Shown in pieces: positions 8,575-18,181 of a stretch of DNA of 64,000 bases. The number at the start of each line of letters is the position of its first letter. Position 1 is the first letter of the stretch. The notes below the pieces were generated by a model. The model ran no database searches, was not told where the DNA came from, and saw only the letters and a program-made list of their open reading frames with translations. The stretch comes from Candidatus Sumerlaea chitinivorans (lineage in GTDB: Bacteria; Sumerlaeota; Sumerlaeia; Sumerlaeales; Sumerlaeaceae). The stretch spans positions 474,672 to 538,671 of the forward strand of contig CP030759.1 of assembly GCA_003290465.1 (NCBI GenBank). The letters run 5' to 3'. Position numbers and translations under genes: made by a program.

Positions 8575-9350
8575 GGCTATTACGGTTTTACCCTATCTAT
8601 CGTCGTGAGCTGAAAAGCTATCTTGCGAGCCCCACCGTGTATGTGGCGGCAGCACTCTTCTTGTTCCTCTCCGGTCTGTTTTTTTACGGTATTTTGGAGA
8701 ACTTTTCGCGGCTGTCAGCAGACGCACAATATCGGCGCGAGATGGGCTTTGAAAAACTGAATTTCACCCGCCATGTTGTTTCGAATCTCTTTTGGGTGGT
8801 CAATTTTCTCCTACTGTTTGTCGTGCCAGCATTTACTATGCGGTTGCTTGCAGAAGAGAAAAAAAGCGGGACGTTTGAGCTGCTGGTGTCGCTGCCATTC
8901 ACTGAGTGGAACATCGTGATCGCGAAGTTCCTTGCGGCATACACAGTCATTGCGGCGATGTTAGTGGTCTCGGCCTACTATGTACTCATCATGATGCGTT
9001 TCGGCGTACCTGAACTTCCTGTCGTAGCGGTTGCTTACGTCGGTGCATTCATTGTGGCAGGAGGATACGTGGCAATAGGATTATTCGCCTCTTCGCTGAC
9101 TGAAAACCAGATCGTGGCCGCGATCATCTCCTTTGTTGCCCTCTTAGGGTTATACATGATCGGAGATTTGACCACACCGACTTCGTCTGGGTTCGGCAAG
9201 ATCTTAGAACTACTCTCCTTGCGCTATCATAGCGAACCGTTTACCCTCGGCTTGTTGCGCTTGCAGGATGTGGGCTTCTTCTTAGTCCTCATCGTGAGTT
9301 TTCTCTTCCTCACGTGCAGAATGCTTGAGATTCGAAAGTGGCGCGTATGA
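8571..9350 (+). CDS. ABC-2 type permease, GldF-like
   Basis: This 259-residue inner-membrane permease has about six hydrophobic segments, beginning with a helix at residues 20-44. It contains the ABC-2 family stretch LLAEEKKSGTFELLVSLPF after the second helix, where permeases of this family contact the ATPase. It is the membrane partner of the GldA-like ATPase. ATGA overlaps at both ends (8571 and 9347) show tight translational coupling with its neighbours. In Bacteroidota the equivalent GldFG module is needed for gliding; in other phyla the same module is widespread with unknown cargo, so gliding should not be assumed here. Confidence 0.87.
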   Translation: MRLLRFYPIYRRELKSYLASPTVYVAAALFLFLSGLFFYGILENFSRLSADAQYRREMGFEKLNFTRHVVSNLFWVVNFLLLFVVPAFTMRLLAEEKKSGTFELLVSLPFTEWNIVIAKFLAAYTVIAAMLVVSAYYVLIMMRFGVPELPVVAVAYVGAFIVAGGYVAIGLFASSLTENQIVAAIISFVALLGLYMIGDLTTPTSSGFGKILELLSLRYHSEPFTLGLLRLQDVGFFLVLIVSFLFLTCRMLEIRKWRV

Positions 9351-10954
9351 TCAACGCACGACGGCTCATGCCATGGATTGCTTTTGCAGGCCTGATCCTC
9401 TTGTTGACGGGCCTCGTGGTGACAGGTCTGCACGGTTTTTTCACACCGGTCTCTGCGGGCTTGTGCCTGTTGGGATTGGTTCTTGGTCTTTTATTGTTCG
9501 TGCGCCAGACGTCGCGTAATCTCGTCCTTTACCTTCAGGTGTTTCTCTACAGCGCGTTCTTTGTCGGGACGCTCTTTCTGCTGTATCTGGTAATGGATCG
9601 GCACGGGCTGAGTTACGATGCCACCAAACGCCAGCTTCACAGTCTCAGCCCCATTACCGTCAATTTTGTGAAACGACTCCCTCAGCCGGTGCGGATCACA
9701 GCCTTTGTCACGGAGGCTGACAAGGACAACGCCCGCCTCCTGCTGGAGCAGTATCGGGTGGCTTCCCCAAAGATCTCTTACGAACTTCTCAATCCATTTC
9801 GTGACGTAGTGGCGGCGCGTCGGTTCGGAGCTCAAGTCATGCCGGGGGATATCTATATCGAGGCGCTGACGACGTCCACTGCGCGCGCGTCACGTATTGC
9901 GCGCGTAGCGCGCCTGCGAGAGGAAGACATCACGAACGGTATCGTTCAGGCCCTTCGTGCCAAGGACACAGTGCTTTATTTCCTCACGGGTCACTCCGAG
10001 ATGCCGCTCGAGCGAGACACTGCCGGTGCATTGCTGGCTGGTCAGCGCGTCTCACTTCGCGATTTGGCGTGGGTGCGTGATCAGCTTACTCGACTAGGCA
10101 TGCAAGTTAGGCCTCTTTCGCTTGTCCAGCGTGGGCGCGTGCCTGCGGACGCCAGTGCTGTCCTTTGGGTCTGGCCCAAAGCAGATCTTACCGGGACGGA
10201 GCTCGAAATTCTGCGTCGTTACCTCGATGATGGGGGAAGGTTATTGGTTTTCCTTGCTCCAGATTTGCCACAGGCAATGGGGGAGTTGACGTCCCCTTTC
10301 CGCAACGTGGCTTCCTTGCTTGAGCGTTATGGCATTCTCCTGACGTCCGAAGTAGTGGCGCGCGTGACTCCTCAGGCAAACGTTGATCACTTTGCCATTC
10401 CTGTTGAGCTCGTACAGCACCCCATCACTCAAGTGCCGGGTGACGATCCATTGGTGTTTTTCTACGCGCGCCCCGTTCAACCCAAGCAAGTGTTGCCACC
10501 CGAGGTCAGGCTCGACGAACTCCTGCGCAGCAGCGCGGACTGCCTGCGGCTGTCGGCAGGTGAAGTTGCCACGGCACTGATCAAGCGCGAAAACCTTACC
10601 CGCAACGTGGATCCTAAAGAGCTGAGCGCGGTGCCTCTTGGAGTCGCAGCGATGCGTTTGGAGCCCGGTAAACCTGAGGAGCGGGCAAGTCGTATCGTGG
10701 TTATTGGTAATGCCGATTTTCTCTCCAGTGAGAGGATCACTCAGAAAGGGTGGCTCTTACTCAACAACATGATCGCTTGGGCGGTTCAGGCCGAGGAAAT
10801 GATTGCGATACCTACGGCAGAGATTGAGAATACCCCGATGGTGCTTACTGATGGCGAGCGTCAGTTCTTATTCCTTCTCATGGTCATAGTGGTGCCGGTC
10901 ACTGTGGGACTGATTGGGGTGGGCTTCACGTTAGCGAGGCGGGAGATGCAATGA
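9347..10954 (+). CDS. GldG-like ABC-associated auxiliary transport protein
   Basis: This 535-residue protein has three N-terminal membrane helices within about the first 95 residues, a large extracytoplasmic domain and a C-terminal membrane helix (FLFLLMVIVVPVTVGLIGVGF). The soluble part contains the family features VYLLTGH-like FLTGHSE and a strand-loop rich region resembling a periplasmic-binding Rossmann-like fold, typical of the GldG / ABC-type uncharacterised transport family. ATG 9347 overlaps the permease stop; a GTG at 9338 is in frame but less likely. The stop overlaps the next start at 10951. It is expected to form the extracytoplasmic part of the ABC complex. Confidence 0.83.
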   Translation: MINARRLMPWIAFAGLILLLTGLVVTGLHGFFTPVSAGLCLLGLVLGLLLFVRQTSRNLVLYLQVFLYSAFFVGTLFLLYLVMDRHGLSYDATKRQLHSLSPITVNFVKRLPQPVRITAFVTEADKDNARLLLEQYRVASPKISYELLNPFRDVVAARRFGAQVMPGDIYIEALTTSTARASRIARVARLREEDITNGIVQALRAKDTVLYFLTGHSEMPLERDTAGALLAGQRVSLRDLAWVRDQLTRLGMQVRPLSLVQRGRVPADASAVLWVWPKADLTGTELEILRRYLDDGGRLLVFLAPDLPQAMGELTSPFRNVASLLERYGILLTSEVVARVTPQANVDHFAIPVELVQHPITQVPGDDPLVFFYARPVQPKQVLPPEVRLDELLRSSADCLRLSAGEVATALIKRENLTRNVDPKELSAVPLGVAAMRLEPGKPEERASRIVVIGNADFLSSERITQKGWLLLNNMIAWAVQAEEMIAIPTAEIENTPMVLTDGERQFLFLLMVIVVPVTVGLIGVGFTLARREMQ

Positions 10955-12723
10955 GCTGGAAACGGGTCATCATTGCTGGCGTGGCGTTTGTCATAGCGGT
11001 TTTCCTTTATGTCCTTGATCGCAAGCTTGCGGAAACCGCGGTGTACGCCTCGGTCAATGAGGCTTCCCTGACGCCGGGAATCAACAAGAGTGAAGTTACC
11101 GAGGTCCGACTTCGTAATCGCTACGGTGAGATCGTACTTGTGCGGGAACAAGAACGCTGGCGGATGGTCAGCCCCTACGAGGGACCTACGGATGCGGAGC
11201 TTGTCGATCAGTTGCTTACGAACGTAACTGGCGCTCGGAAGCGAAATGAGGTGAAAGTCTCTTCCTTAGAAGAATTTGGCTTAGCAGTGCCCGAGATTAC
11301 CTTGGCGCTCAGGACGAGTAGCGGGAAGTCACTGGAACTCCAGTTTGGACATGAATCAACTTACACCGGTCAGATCTTCGCGACTCAGCCCGGCTCGAAG
11401 CGCGTCTTTACGGTTAGTGATGGCGTCGTGAACACTCTTCGGCGCACACCGCTTGAATTCCGGCGCACCCGACTTTTGGAAGTGGATGCTGGTGCGCTGG
11501 ATTCCTACTTGGCTGTGCGGATCACCAAGCCCGACGCCGAAGTTGAGCTCCGCAATGAGCGAGGGCAATGGCAGGTTGTCAAGCCGCAAACCTTGCCCGC
11601 CGAAAACACCATTGTTCAGGATTTTCTCCAGCGACTGGGAATGCTACGAGCGGACGGTTTTGTCACTGAGGCATCCGACCGTCCCACGAGTATGGTGGCG
11701 GCTCTTCAGGCTCTTGAGTCCCCTATTCTCGTTGTCACTTTGGAGAAGGTCGGGGTGAAGCCCCTCACTCTTACCATCGGACAAACCGGAGAACCCACCA
11801 AGCCCGTCTACGTTGCGCAACGGCAAAATGAAAAAGAAATCATGGTGATTCGTCGGGAAACACTCGATGAGATGGACGTTCCCGCCAGCTACTTCCGCTC
11901 GCGGAGCCTCTTCACGCTAAAACCTGAAGATGTGGGATATGTCGCTTTTGAAATCGGCCGAGCGCGAACCGATCTTGTTCGTAACGCACAGGGGCTTTGG
12001 GAGTTTGTGGGGGATCCGCACCGCCGAGTTGATCAGAGTGCGGTCAACACGCGACTGGAAGTTCTACTCAAGACACGCATCCGAGACTTTGTGGACATGG
12101 AACCGCGCGACGCCAGCCTGTACGGCTTGGTCCCCCCACGATACCGTTTCACAGTGGTCACGCGTGATAAGCAGCGTACGGAATCTCTCGAGATTGGCAA
12201 GAGTGAGCCACAGAACGTGAGCAGTGTGTACGCTCGTCGCGGGGGCGATCCAGCCGTCTTCACTGTCGACATGCCGCGTGAACTCGTGGTCCTGCCCGAA
12301 ACCCTCGCAGATCCACACCTCGTCGGGATCGATTTGTCCGAAGTCTTGCACATGGAAATTGAAATAGATGGCGCAAAATACGATCTCCGGCGCGAGGGGA
12401 TGGAGTGGAAGTTGCTCAGGCCGGGGCAGACCCTCTACGCCCCTGTGGACCTCCGGCGGGTGACACGGCTGCTCGAGACAACCAGCAAGTTGCGCTTCGA
12501 TAAAGACTTTACCGCTTCCGGAGAGAAAGTGATTGCCCCTGTTGAGAAACCCCAGCTTGTGATGAAGTTCTTCGGAGCGGATGACAAGTTACTTGCAGAA
12601 ATCAGTTTTGGAAAACGCTTACCTTCCACATCGCTTGCCAAAGACGAAAAGGATCGAACCTACGAAGTGAAAAACAGCGATTTAGATTTCCTGATCGCGC
12701 AAGTTCGATCCGTGATAGAATAA
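10951..12723 (+). CDS. DUF4340 membrane-anchored protein
   Basis: This 590-residue protein has a single N-terminal anchor (VIIAGVAFVIAVFLYVL) and a long extracytoplasmic region. That region is made of repeated beta-rich units containing Trp-x-Met/Val-x-x-Pro segments (RWRMVSP, QWQVVKP, EWKLLRP), the hallmark of DUF4340. DUF4340 genes are regularly found directly after GldG-like genes, as here with an ATGA overlap. The function is unknown; the repeated units suggest a structural or binding role at the outer face of the inner membrane in the ABC complex. It is the last gene of the operon and a strong terminator follows. Confidence 0.8.
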   Translation: MSWKRVIIAGVAFVIAVFLYVLDRKLAETAVYASVNEASLTPGINKSEVTEVRLRNRYGEIVLVREQERWRMVSPYEGPTDAELVDQLLTNVTGARKRNEVKVSSLEEFGLAVPEITLALRTSSGKSLELQFGHESTYTGQIFATQPGSKRVFTVSDGVVNTLRRTPLEFRRTRLLEVDAGALDSYLAVRITKPDAEVELRNERGQWQVVKPQTLPAENTIVQDFLQRLGMLRADGFVTEASDRPTSMVAALQALESPILVVTLEKVGVKPLTLTIGQTGEPTKPVYVAQRQNEKEIMVIRRETLDEMDVPASYFRSRSLFTLKPEDVGYVAFEIGRARTDLVRNAQGLWEFVGDPHRRVDQSAVNTRLEVLLKTRIRDFVDMEPRDASLYGLVPPRYRFTVVTRDKQRTESLEIGKSEPQNVSSVYARRGGDPAVFTVDMPRELVVLPETLADPHLVGIDLSEVLHMEIEIDGAKYDLRREGMEWKLLRPGQTLYAPVDLRRVTRLLETTSKLRFDKDFTASGEKVIAPVEKPQLVMKFFGADDKLLAEISFGKRLPSTSLAKDEKDRTYEVKNSDLDFLIAQVRSVIE

Positions 12724-12777
12724 CAAACGTCTGGATCGCTCGAGTGGTCTGAAGCGATTCCTTCCCCGGCAAATTCG

Positions 12778-12817
12778 AAGCGGCGGAGAGTACAGTCTCC
12801 GCCGCTTTCGCTTTTTT
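12778..12817 (+). terminator. Intrinsic terminator of the GldAFG-DUF4340 operon
   Basis: A perfect 12-bp stem (12778-12789 pairing with 12796-12807) with a six-base loop is followed by TCGC and a run of six T residues at 12812-12817. It lies 55 bases after the DUF4340 stop. The T-run is only on the + strand side, so it mainly serves the rightward operon. Confidence 0.88.
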
Positions 12818-12844
12818 AGGCCGACGCCTCTTCAACAAGTGAGT

Positions 12845-14146
12845 TTAGCGTTGGTCCATGGGGATGTAGTCACGCTTCGTCGGTCCGATATAAACCTGTC
12901 GGGGGCGAGCAATGCGAGCCGTCGGATCATCGTGTTGTTCTTTCCACTGCGCTATCCACCCCGGCAGTCGGCCGATGGCGAACATGACAGTGAACATATT
13001 GAGCGGAATGCCAAGTGCACGCATGATGATTCCGCTGTAGAAGTCAACGTTCGGATACAGCTTCCGCTCCACAAAGTACGGATCGTTCAAGGCCAGCTCT
13101 TCCAGCTTCATTGCGATATCGAGCAAGGGATCCTTGATACCAAGCTTGCTCAACACTTTATCGCACTGGGCTTTCAGGATCTTCGCGCGCGGGTCAAAAT
13201 TCTTATAAACACGATGCCCGAAGCCCATAAGACGGAACCCACTGTCCTTGTCCTTTGCCATTTGCAGGCATTGCTCAGGCGAAAGGCCGCCCTGGTGCAT
13301 AGCCTCGAGCATTTCGATAACGGCCACGTTGGCGCCGCCATGCAACGGCCCCCACAAAGCGCACACACCCGCCGCACACGAGGCGAACAGGTTCGCCCGA
13401 CTCGATCCCACCATCCGTACGGTCGAAGTGCTGCAGTTTTGTTCGTGATCCGCGTGCAGAATCAGGATCAGGTTCAGTGCATCCTCGATTTCATGCGGCA
13501 CTTCATACTCTTTGTACGGCATCGAGAACATCATGTGCAGGAAGTTTGAACAGTAGCGCCGTTTCGGGTCCGGATACATGAAGGGGAGGCCCTTTGAGCG
13601 TCGGTAGGAGTAGGCCGCAATTGTACGCACCTTGCTGATGAGTTTTGCAGCTGCGTCTTCAAATTGCTCGTCCTCCTCGAACCGGGAGAACTGGGGCTCG
13701 AAGCACGAAAGCGTATTGATCATTGCAGAGAGAATCGCCATGGGGGGCGCGTCCACCGGGAAGCCTTCGAAGTGGTGCTTCATTGCCTCGTGCAGGGGGG
13801 CATACTCAGTCAGTTTTGCACTGAAGCGCTGCAATTCTTCTTCCTTGGGGAAGCGTCCAAAAATCAGGAGCCATGCGACTTCAATGAAATTGGGGTGCTC
13901 GACAAATTGCTCGATTGGAATGCCGCGATAGCGGAGAATACCCTTTTCCCCGTCGATAAAGGTGATAGTGCTTTTGCAACTACCGGTATTGCCAAAACCC
14001 GGATCGTAGGTAATGTATCCCGTTTTGGCGCGGAGCTGGGTAATGTCTATGGCCCGCTCGCCTTCCGTGCCCTCAAAAACCGGCAGCTCGATTGTCTGAT
14101 CGCCAAGAATGAGCGTTGCCTTTTCGGGCAATGGTCTGTCGGACAT
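12845..14146 (-). CDS. gltA: Citrate synthase
   Basis: This 433-residue enzyme condenses acetyl-CoA and oxaloacetate to citrate in the cytoplasm. Catalytic blocks are visible in order: LHGGANVAVIEML (His), GFGHRVYKNFDPRA (His and Arg) and VDFYSG (Asp), as in bacterial type II enzymes. The start at 14146 (MSDRPLPEKATL) is chosen because a GGAG lies about ten bases upstream; the frame is open a further 90 bases without a better start. It is divergent from pyruvate:ferredoxin oxidoreductase, so the two genes share a 436-base intergenic region. Three CGTAAAC copies upstream may be regulatory. Confidence 0.95.
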   Translation of the reverse strand: MSDRPLPEKATLILGDQTIELPVFEGTEGERAIDITQLRAKTGYITYDPGFGNTGSCKSTITFIDGEKGILRYRGIPIEQFVEHPNFIEVAWLLIFGRFPKEEELQRFSAKLTEYAPLHEAMKHHFEGFPVDAPPMAILSAMINTLSCFEPQFSRFEEDEQFEDAAAKLISKVRTIAAYSYRRSKGLPFMYPDPKRRYCSNFLHMMFSMPYKEYEVPHEIEDALNLILILHADHEQNCSTSTVRMVGSSRANLFASCAAGVCALWGPLHGGANVAVIEMLEAMHQGGLSPEQCLQMAKDKDSGFRLMGFGHRVYKNFDPRAKILKAQCDKVLSKLGIKDPLLDIAMKLEELALNDPYFVERKLYPNVDFYSGIIMRALGIPLNMFTVMFAIGRLPGWIAQWKEQHDDPTARIARPRQVYIGPTKRDYIPMDQR

Positions 14147-14582
14147 CGTTCGTAAACTCCTTGGTTGTGTTCGTTTGCCGCAAGCCTTTTGCCACGGCGT
14201 AAACTCCCGTAAACAGGGAAAAAACCTTGGAGTCAAGCGGTGTTGAGAGGTCCCACAACATCTTTATTTTGCTTATAAAAGACCGTGGCCCGGCATTGTA
14301 TTTAGGAATAAATCGGAGGGAAATCACTGAGCGTGGCACTTCTCGATGTGGCCTGAATTTCTGGTACCAAAAAGAGGGATCTAAGCCAATTCTCGTTTCT
14401 GCTTTTTTCTCTTGCGGTAGGTTCTTTTAGGGCAAGCAATCCGATTTTGAAAATATAAAATAAGGCTAAGGCAGGTTTCAAGAGTGGCTAGGGCCAGGCA
14501 TGGCACTGGGCTTCAATAGGCACGACTGAAACCCCTCAGTGAAACGTTTAGGAGTTACGACAACCAAGGAAAGGAGCAGCAG
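14147..14582. other. Divergent intergenic region between gltA and nifJ
   Basis: This is 436 bases without a credible gene. It must hold the promoters of citrate synthase (-) and PFOR (+). Next to gltA there are three direct copies of CGTAAAC (see separate entry). Towards nifJ there is an AT-rich tract at 14446-14466 (TTGAAAATATAAAATAAGG) that could be promoter-associated, but I cannot assign -35 and -10 boxes with confidence. The ribosome-binding site AAGGAAAGGAG lies just before the nifJ ATG. Small overlapping frames here have no protein-like features. Confidence 0.5.
14151..14214 (-). repeat. Three CGTAAAC repeats upstream of citrate synthase
   Basis: CGTAAAC occurs at 14151-14157, 14198-14204 and 14208-14214. 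The first two are extended (CGTAAACTCC at both sites). The last two are spaced exactly ten bases apart, one helical turn. On the gltA strand they read GTTTACG and lie in its leader, the nearest overlapping the ribosome-binding site region. They could be a regulator-binding array or a chance repeat. Confidence 0.4.
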
Positions 14583-17500
14583 ATGGCTGATCAGAAAATG
14601 ATCGCGATTGACGGCAACGAGGCTGCAGCGTCTGTAGCCTACCGCCTCAATGAAGTGATCGCGATTTATCCGATTACGCCATCGTCGCCCATGGGAGAAC
14701 TTTCCGATGAATGGGCGGCGAAGGGGAAGAAGAACATCTGGGGCACAGTGCCTCAAGTCACCGAAATGCAGTCGGAAGGCGGTGCAGCCGGGGCGGTGCA
14801 TGGAGCGCTTCAGGCAGGAGCTCTCACCACCACATTCACCGCTTCTCAAGGGCTGTTGTTGATGATCCCCAACATGTACAAAATTTCTGGGGAATTGACC
14901 TCGATGTGCATGCACGTGACGGCGCGAACGGTGGCTACCCACGCGCTGTCAATCTTTGGCGACCACTCGGATGTGATGGCATGTCGCCAGACCGGATTTG
15001 CTCTGTTAGCTTCGGGGTCCGTTCAAGAAGCGCACGATTTTGCCTGTATCGGAACTGCTGCAAGCTTACGTTCCCGCGTTCCCTTCCTCCACTTCTTCGA
15101 CGGTTTCCGCACATCTCACGAAGTCTCGAAAATTGCCGAGTTGAGCGATGACATCCTGCGCCAGATGGTGCCCGACGAGCTGGTGGAAGAGCATCGCAAG
15201 CGCGCCATGACGCCGGACCGCCCCATTCTGCGCGGCACCGCTCAGAACCCCGATGCTTTCTTCCAGGCGCGCGAGGCTTGCAATCCGTGGTACTTTGCTT
15301 GCCCACAGCACGTGCAGGACGTCATGGATCAGTTTGCCAAGCTCACGGGCCGTGCCTATAAGCTGTTTGATTATGTAGGCCATCCGGAAGCCGAGCGTGT
15401 GATCGTCCTAATGGGCTCGGGCGCCGAAACTACCCACGAGACCGTCGAATGGCTGTTGGCCCAAGGCGAGAAGGTCGGTGTGGTCAAAGTGCGTCTTTAC
15501 CGGCCATTCGATGTTGCAGCATTCGTAAAGGCCCTTCCAGCTTCCACCAAGGCCATTGCAGTTCTGGATCGGACCAAAGAACCCGGAGCGGTTGGGGAGC
15601 CTCTTTATCTCGATGTGATCACCGCACTCGACGAGATGGAGGACCGTGGCGAGCTTCCGTTTGCGAAGCGGCCGCGTGTGATCGGTGGGCGCTATGGGCT
15701 CTCCAGCAAAGAGTTTACGCCCGCGATGGTGAAAGCCGTGTTCGACGAGCTGAAAAAAGATGCGCCGAAGCGTCATTTCACCATCGGAATCATGGACGAC
15801 GTCACTCATCTGTCCTTGCCCTACGATCAAGATCTGGATATCGAGCCAGAAGACGTACGGCGCTCGGTCTTCTTCGGATTGGGATCGGACGGTACCGTCG
15901 GGGCCAACAAGAACTCCATCAAGATCATCGGCGAAGAGACAAACAACTGGGCGCAAGGCTACTTCGTCTACGATTCGAAGAAAGCGGGCGCGGTTACCAT
16001 TTCACACTTGCGCTTTGGCCCACGCCCCATTCGCTCCGCCTATTTGGTCAAGCAGGCGCAGTTTGTGGCCTGCCACCAGTACAACTTCCTCGAGAAATAC
16101 GACGTTCTCGAGTATGCAGCACCCGGCGCGGTCTTCCTGCTGAATTCTCCGATTGGCCCAGAAAAGGTCTGGGATGATCTGCCGCGCGAAGTCCAAGAGC
16201 AAGTCATCGAGAAAAAGCTCAAGTTCTACGTGATCGACGCCTACGACGTCGCAGCTAAGACCGGCATGGGGCGCCGCATCAACACGATCATGCAAACCTG
16301 CTTCTTCGCGATCTCGGGAGTTTTGCCGCGCGACGAGGCTATCGCTGAGATCAAAAAAGCGATTGAGAAGACTTACGGGAAAAAAGGTCCCGAAGTTGTG
16401 CGCAAGAACTTCGAGGCGGTGGATCAAACTCTCGCGAATCTTTTCGAAGTTCAAGTTCCAGCCCAAGCGACTGCTACTAAGCGGCGGCCACCCATTGTCG
16501 CGGACGAAGCGCCAGACTTCGTCAAACGAGTCACGGCCGTGATGATGGCCAACAAGGGCGATCTCCTGCCGGTCAGCGCGTTCCCACCGGATGGCACATG
16601 GCCCACGGGAACAGCGAAATGGGAGAAACGCGCCATTGCGCTCCAGATTCCGGTGTGGGATCCCAAGATCTGTATCCAGTGCAACAAGTGCGCACTGGTC
16701 TGCCCACATGCCGCAATTCGGCCAAAGATTTACGACCCCGCGTATCTGGAGAAGGCACCAGCAACATTCTTGAGCACCGACTATCGTTCTCCGGATCTCA
16801 AGGGACTAAAGTACACGCTTCAGGTCGCGCCCGAGGACTGCACGGGCTGCGAGGTGTGCGTGGCGGTTTGTCCCGCGAAGGACAAATCCAACCCGAAGCG
16901 GAAAGCCATCAACATGGCACCGCTTCCGCCTCTGCGCGAGCAGGAGCGCGAGAACTTCGCGTTCTTCCTCGAGCTGCCTGAATTCGATCGGAGTAAGCTC
17001 GAAATCTCAGTGAAAGGCACGCAGTTCTTTGAGCCGCTGTTTGAGTTCTCAGGAGCCTGCGCGGGCTGCGGTGAAACGCCGTATGTGAAACTGCTCACCC
17101 AGATGTTTGGCGATCGCGCTTTGATTGCGAACGCAACGGGTTGCTCGTCAATTTACGGCGGGAATTTGCCCACCACACCTTATACGGTGAATCGTGAAGG
17201 CCGTGGCCCAACATGGAACAACTCCCTGTTCGAAGACAACGCCGAGTTCGGCTTTGGCTTCCGTCTGGCCATCGACAAGCATCAGGAGCAGGCGAAGGAG
17301 CTTCTGAAGAAACTCGCTTCGCAGATCGGCGAGACTCTCGTAAATGAACTCCTGTCCGCGGATCAGAGCACCGAGGAAGGAATCTGCGCGCAACGCGAGC
17401 GAGTGGCTGCTCTGCGGGCGAAGCTTCAGGGAATTGCCTCGTGGGAGGCGCGCTGGCTTGATATCTTGGCAGACTACCTCGTCAAGAAGAGTGTCTGGAT

Positions 17501-18170
17501 CGTCGGTGGCGACGGGTGGGCCTATGACATCGGCTACGGCGGGCTCGACCACGTCTTAGCCATGAACCGCGACGTCAACATCCTCGTGCTCGATACCGAG
17601 GTCTACTCGAATACGGGCGGTCAGCAGTCGAAAGCTACGCCCCTGGGTGCGGCAGCGAAGTTCGCAATGGCGGGACGTGACCTCGCCAAGAAAGACCTCG
17701 GTCTCATGGCCATGAGTTATGGTCATGTGTACGTGGCACGCGTCGCGTTCGGGGCTCGCGATAATCAAACGGTGCTTGCCTTCAAGGAAGCCGAATCCTA
17801 CCCGGGAACTTCGCTGATTATTGCCTACTGCCACTGCATTGCGCATGGCTACGATCTTGTACACGGACTAGACCAGCAGAAGCTGGCCGTCGATAGCGGC
17901 TACTGGCCACTTTATCGCTTCGATCCGCGTCGTGCCGCCGCTGGCGAGTCCCCACTCAAACTGGATTCTCCAGCGCCGAAAGCGGATCTATCGCAGTTCA
18001 TGCGCAACGAGACTCGCTTCCGCATGGTCGAGCAGATGAATCCAGAACGCTTCCGCATGCTGCTTGAGGCTGCGAAGAATCAGGTGCGTACTCGCTATCA
18101 CCTGTACGAAGAGCTGACGAAAGCGTTTGCAGCTGATGGCAATGGCGGATCGGCGAGCAAGGGCAACTAA
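14583..18170 (+). CDS. nifJ: Pyruvate:ferredoxin (flavodoxin) oxidoreductase
   Basis: This single-chain enzyme of 1195 residues, the usual length for the fused homodimeric type, oxidatively decarboxylates pyruvate to acetyl-CoA and CO2 and reduces ferredoxin or flavodoxin. In order there is a pyrimidine-binding domain with YPITPSSPMGE near residue 29, the gamma/transketolase-C-like domains, and a bacterial ferredoxin insert with two 4Fe-4S motifs (CIQCNKCALVCP from C697 and CTGCEVCVAVCP from C753). The thiamine-diphosphate domain follows, with CAGCGE from C826 and GDGWAYDIGYGG near 976. A strong AAGGAAAGGAG precedes the ATG. It is followed after about ten bases by the DHOD-like gene, a common pairing. 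Confidence 0.97.
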   Translation: MADQKMIAIDGNEAAASVAYRLNEVIAIYPITPSSPMGELSDEWAAKGKKNIWGTVPQVTEMQSEGGAAGAVHGALQAGALTTTFTASQGLLLMIPNMYKISGELTSMCMHVTARTVATHALSIFGDHSDVMACRQTGFALLASGSVQEAHDFACIGTAASLRSRVPFLHFFDGFRTSHEVSKIAELSDDILRQMVPDELVEEHRKRAMTPDRPILRGTAQNPDAFFQAREACNPWYFACPQHVQDVMDQFAKLTGRAYKLFDYVGHPEAERVIVLMGSGAETTHETVEWLLAQGEKVGVVKVRLYRPFDVAAFVKALPASTKAIAVLDRTKEPGAVGEPLYLDVITALDEMEDRGELPFAKRPRVIGGRYGLSSKEFTPAMVKAVFDELKKDAPKRHFTIGIMDDVTHLSLPYDQDLDIEPEDVRRSVFFGLGSDGTVGANKNSIKIIGEETNNWAQGYFVYDSKKAGAVTISHLRFGPRPIRSAYLVKQAQFVACHQYNFLEKYDVLEYAAPGAVFLLNSPIGPEKVWDDLPREVQEQVIEKKLKFYVIDAYDVAAKTGMGRRINTIMQTCFFAISGVLPRDEAIAEIKKAIEKTYGKKGPEVVRKNFEAVDQTLANLFEVQVPAQATATKRRPPIVADEAPDFVKRVTAVMMANKGDLLPVSAFPPDGTWPTGTAKWEKRAIALQIPVWDPKICIQCNKCALVCPHAAIRPKIYDPAYLEKAPATFLSTDYRSPDLKGLKYTLQVAPEDCTGCEVCVAVCPAKDKSNPKRKAINMAPLPPLREQERENFAFFLELPEFDRSKLEISVKGTQFFEPLFEFSGACAGCGETPYVKLLTQMFGDRALIANATGCSSIYGGNLPTTPYTVNREGRGPTWNNSLFEDNAEFGFGFRLAIDKHQEQAKELLKKLASQIGETLVNELLSADQSTEEGICAQRERVAALRAKLQGIASWEARWLDILADYLVKKSVWIVGGDGWAYDIGYGGLDHVLAMNRDVNILVLDTEVYSNTGGQQSKATPLGAAAKFAMAGRDLAKKDLGLMAMSYGHVYVARVAFGARDNQTVLAFKEAESYPGTSLIIAYCHCIAHGYDLVHGLDQQKLAVDSGYWPLYRFDPRRAAAGESPLKLDSPAPKADLSQFMRNETRFRMVEQMNPERFRMLLEAAKNQVRTRYHLYEELTKAFAADGNGGSASKGN

Positions 18171-18181
18171 GGGAGATGACT

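Noticed and set aside
12839-13549. Plus-strand frame of 236 codons inside citrate synthase
   Set aside because: It is a shadow of gltA on the other strand, which has all family motifs.
16002-16709. Minus-strand frame inside PFOR
   Set aside because: A shadow; no domain and no ribosome-binding site, while PFOR motifs run through the region.
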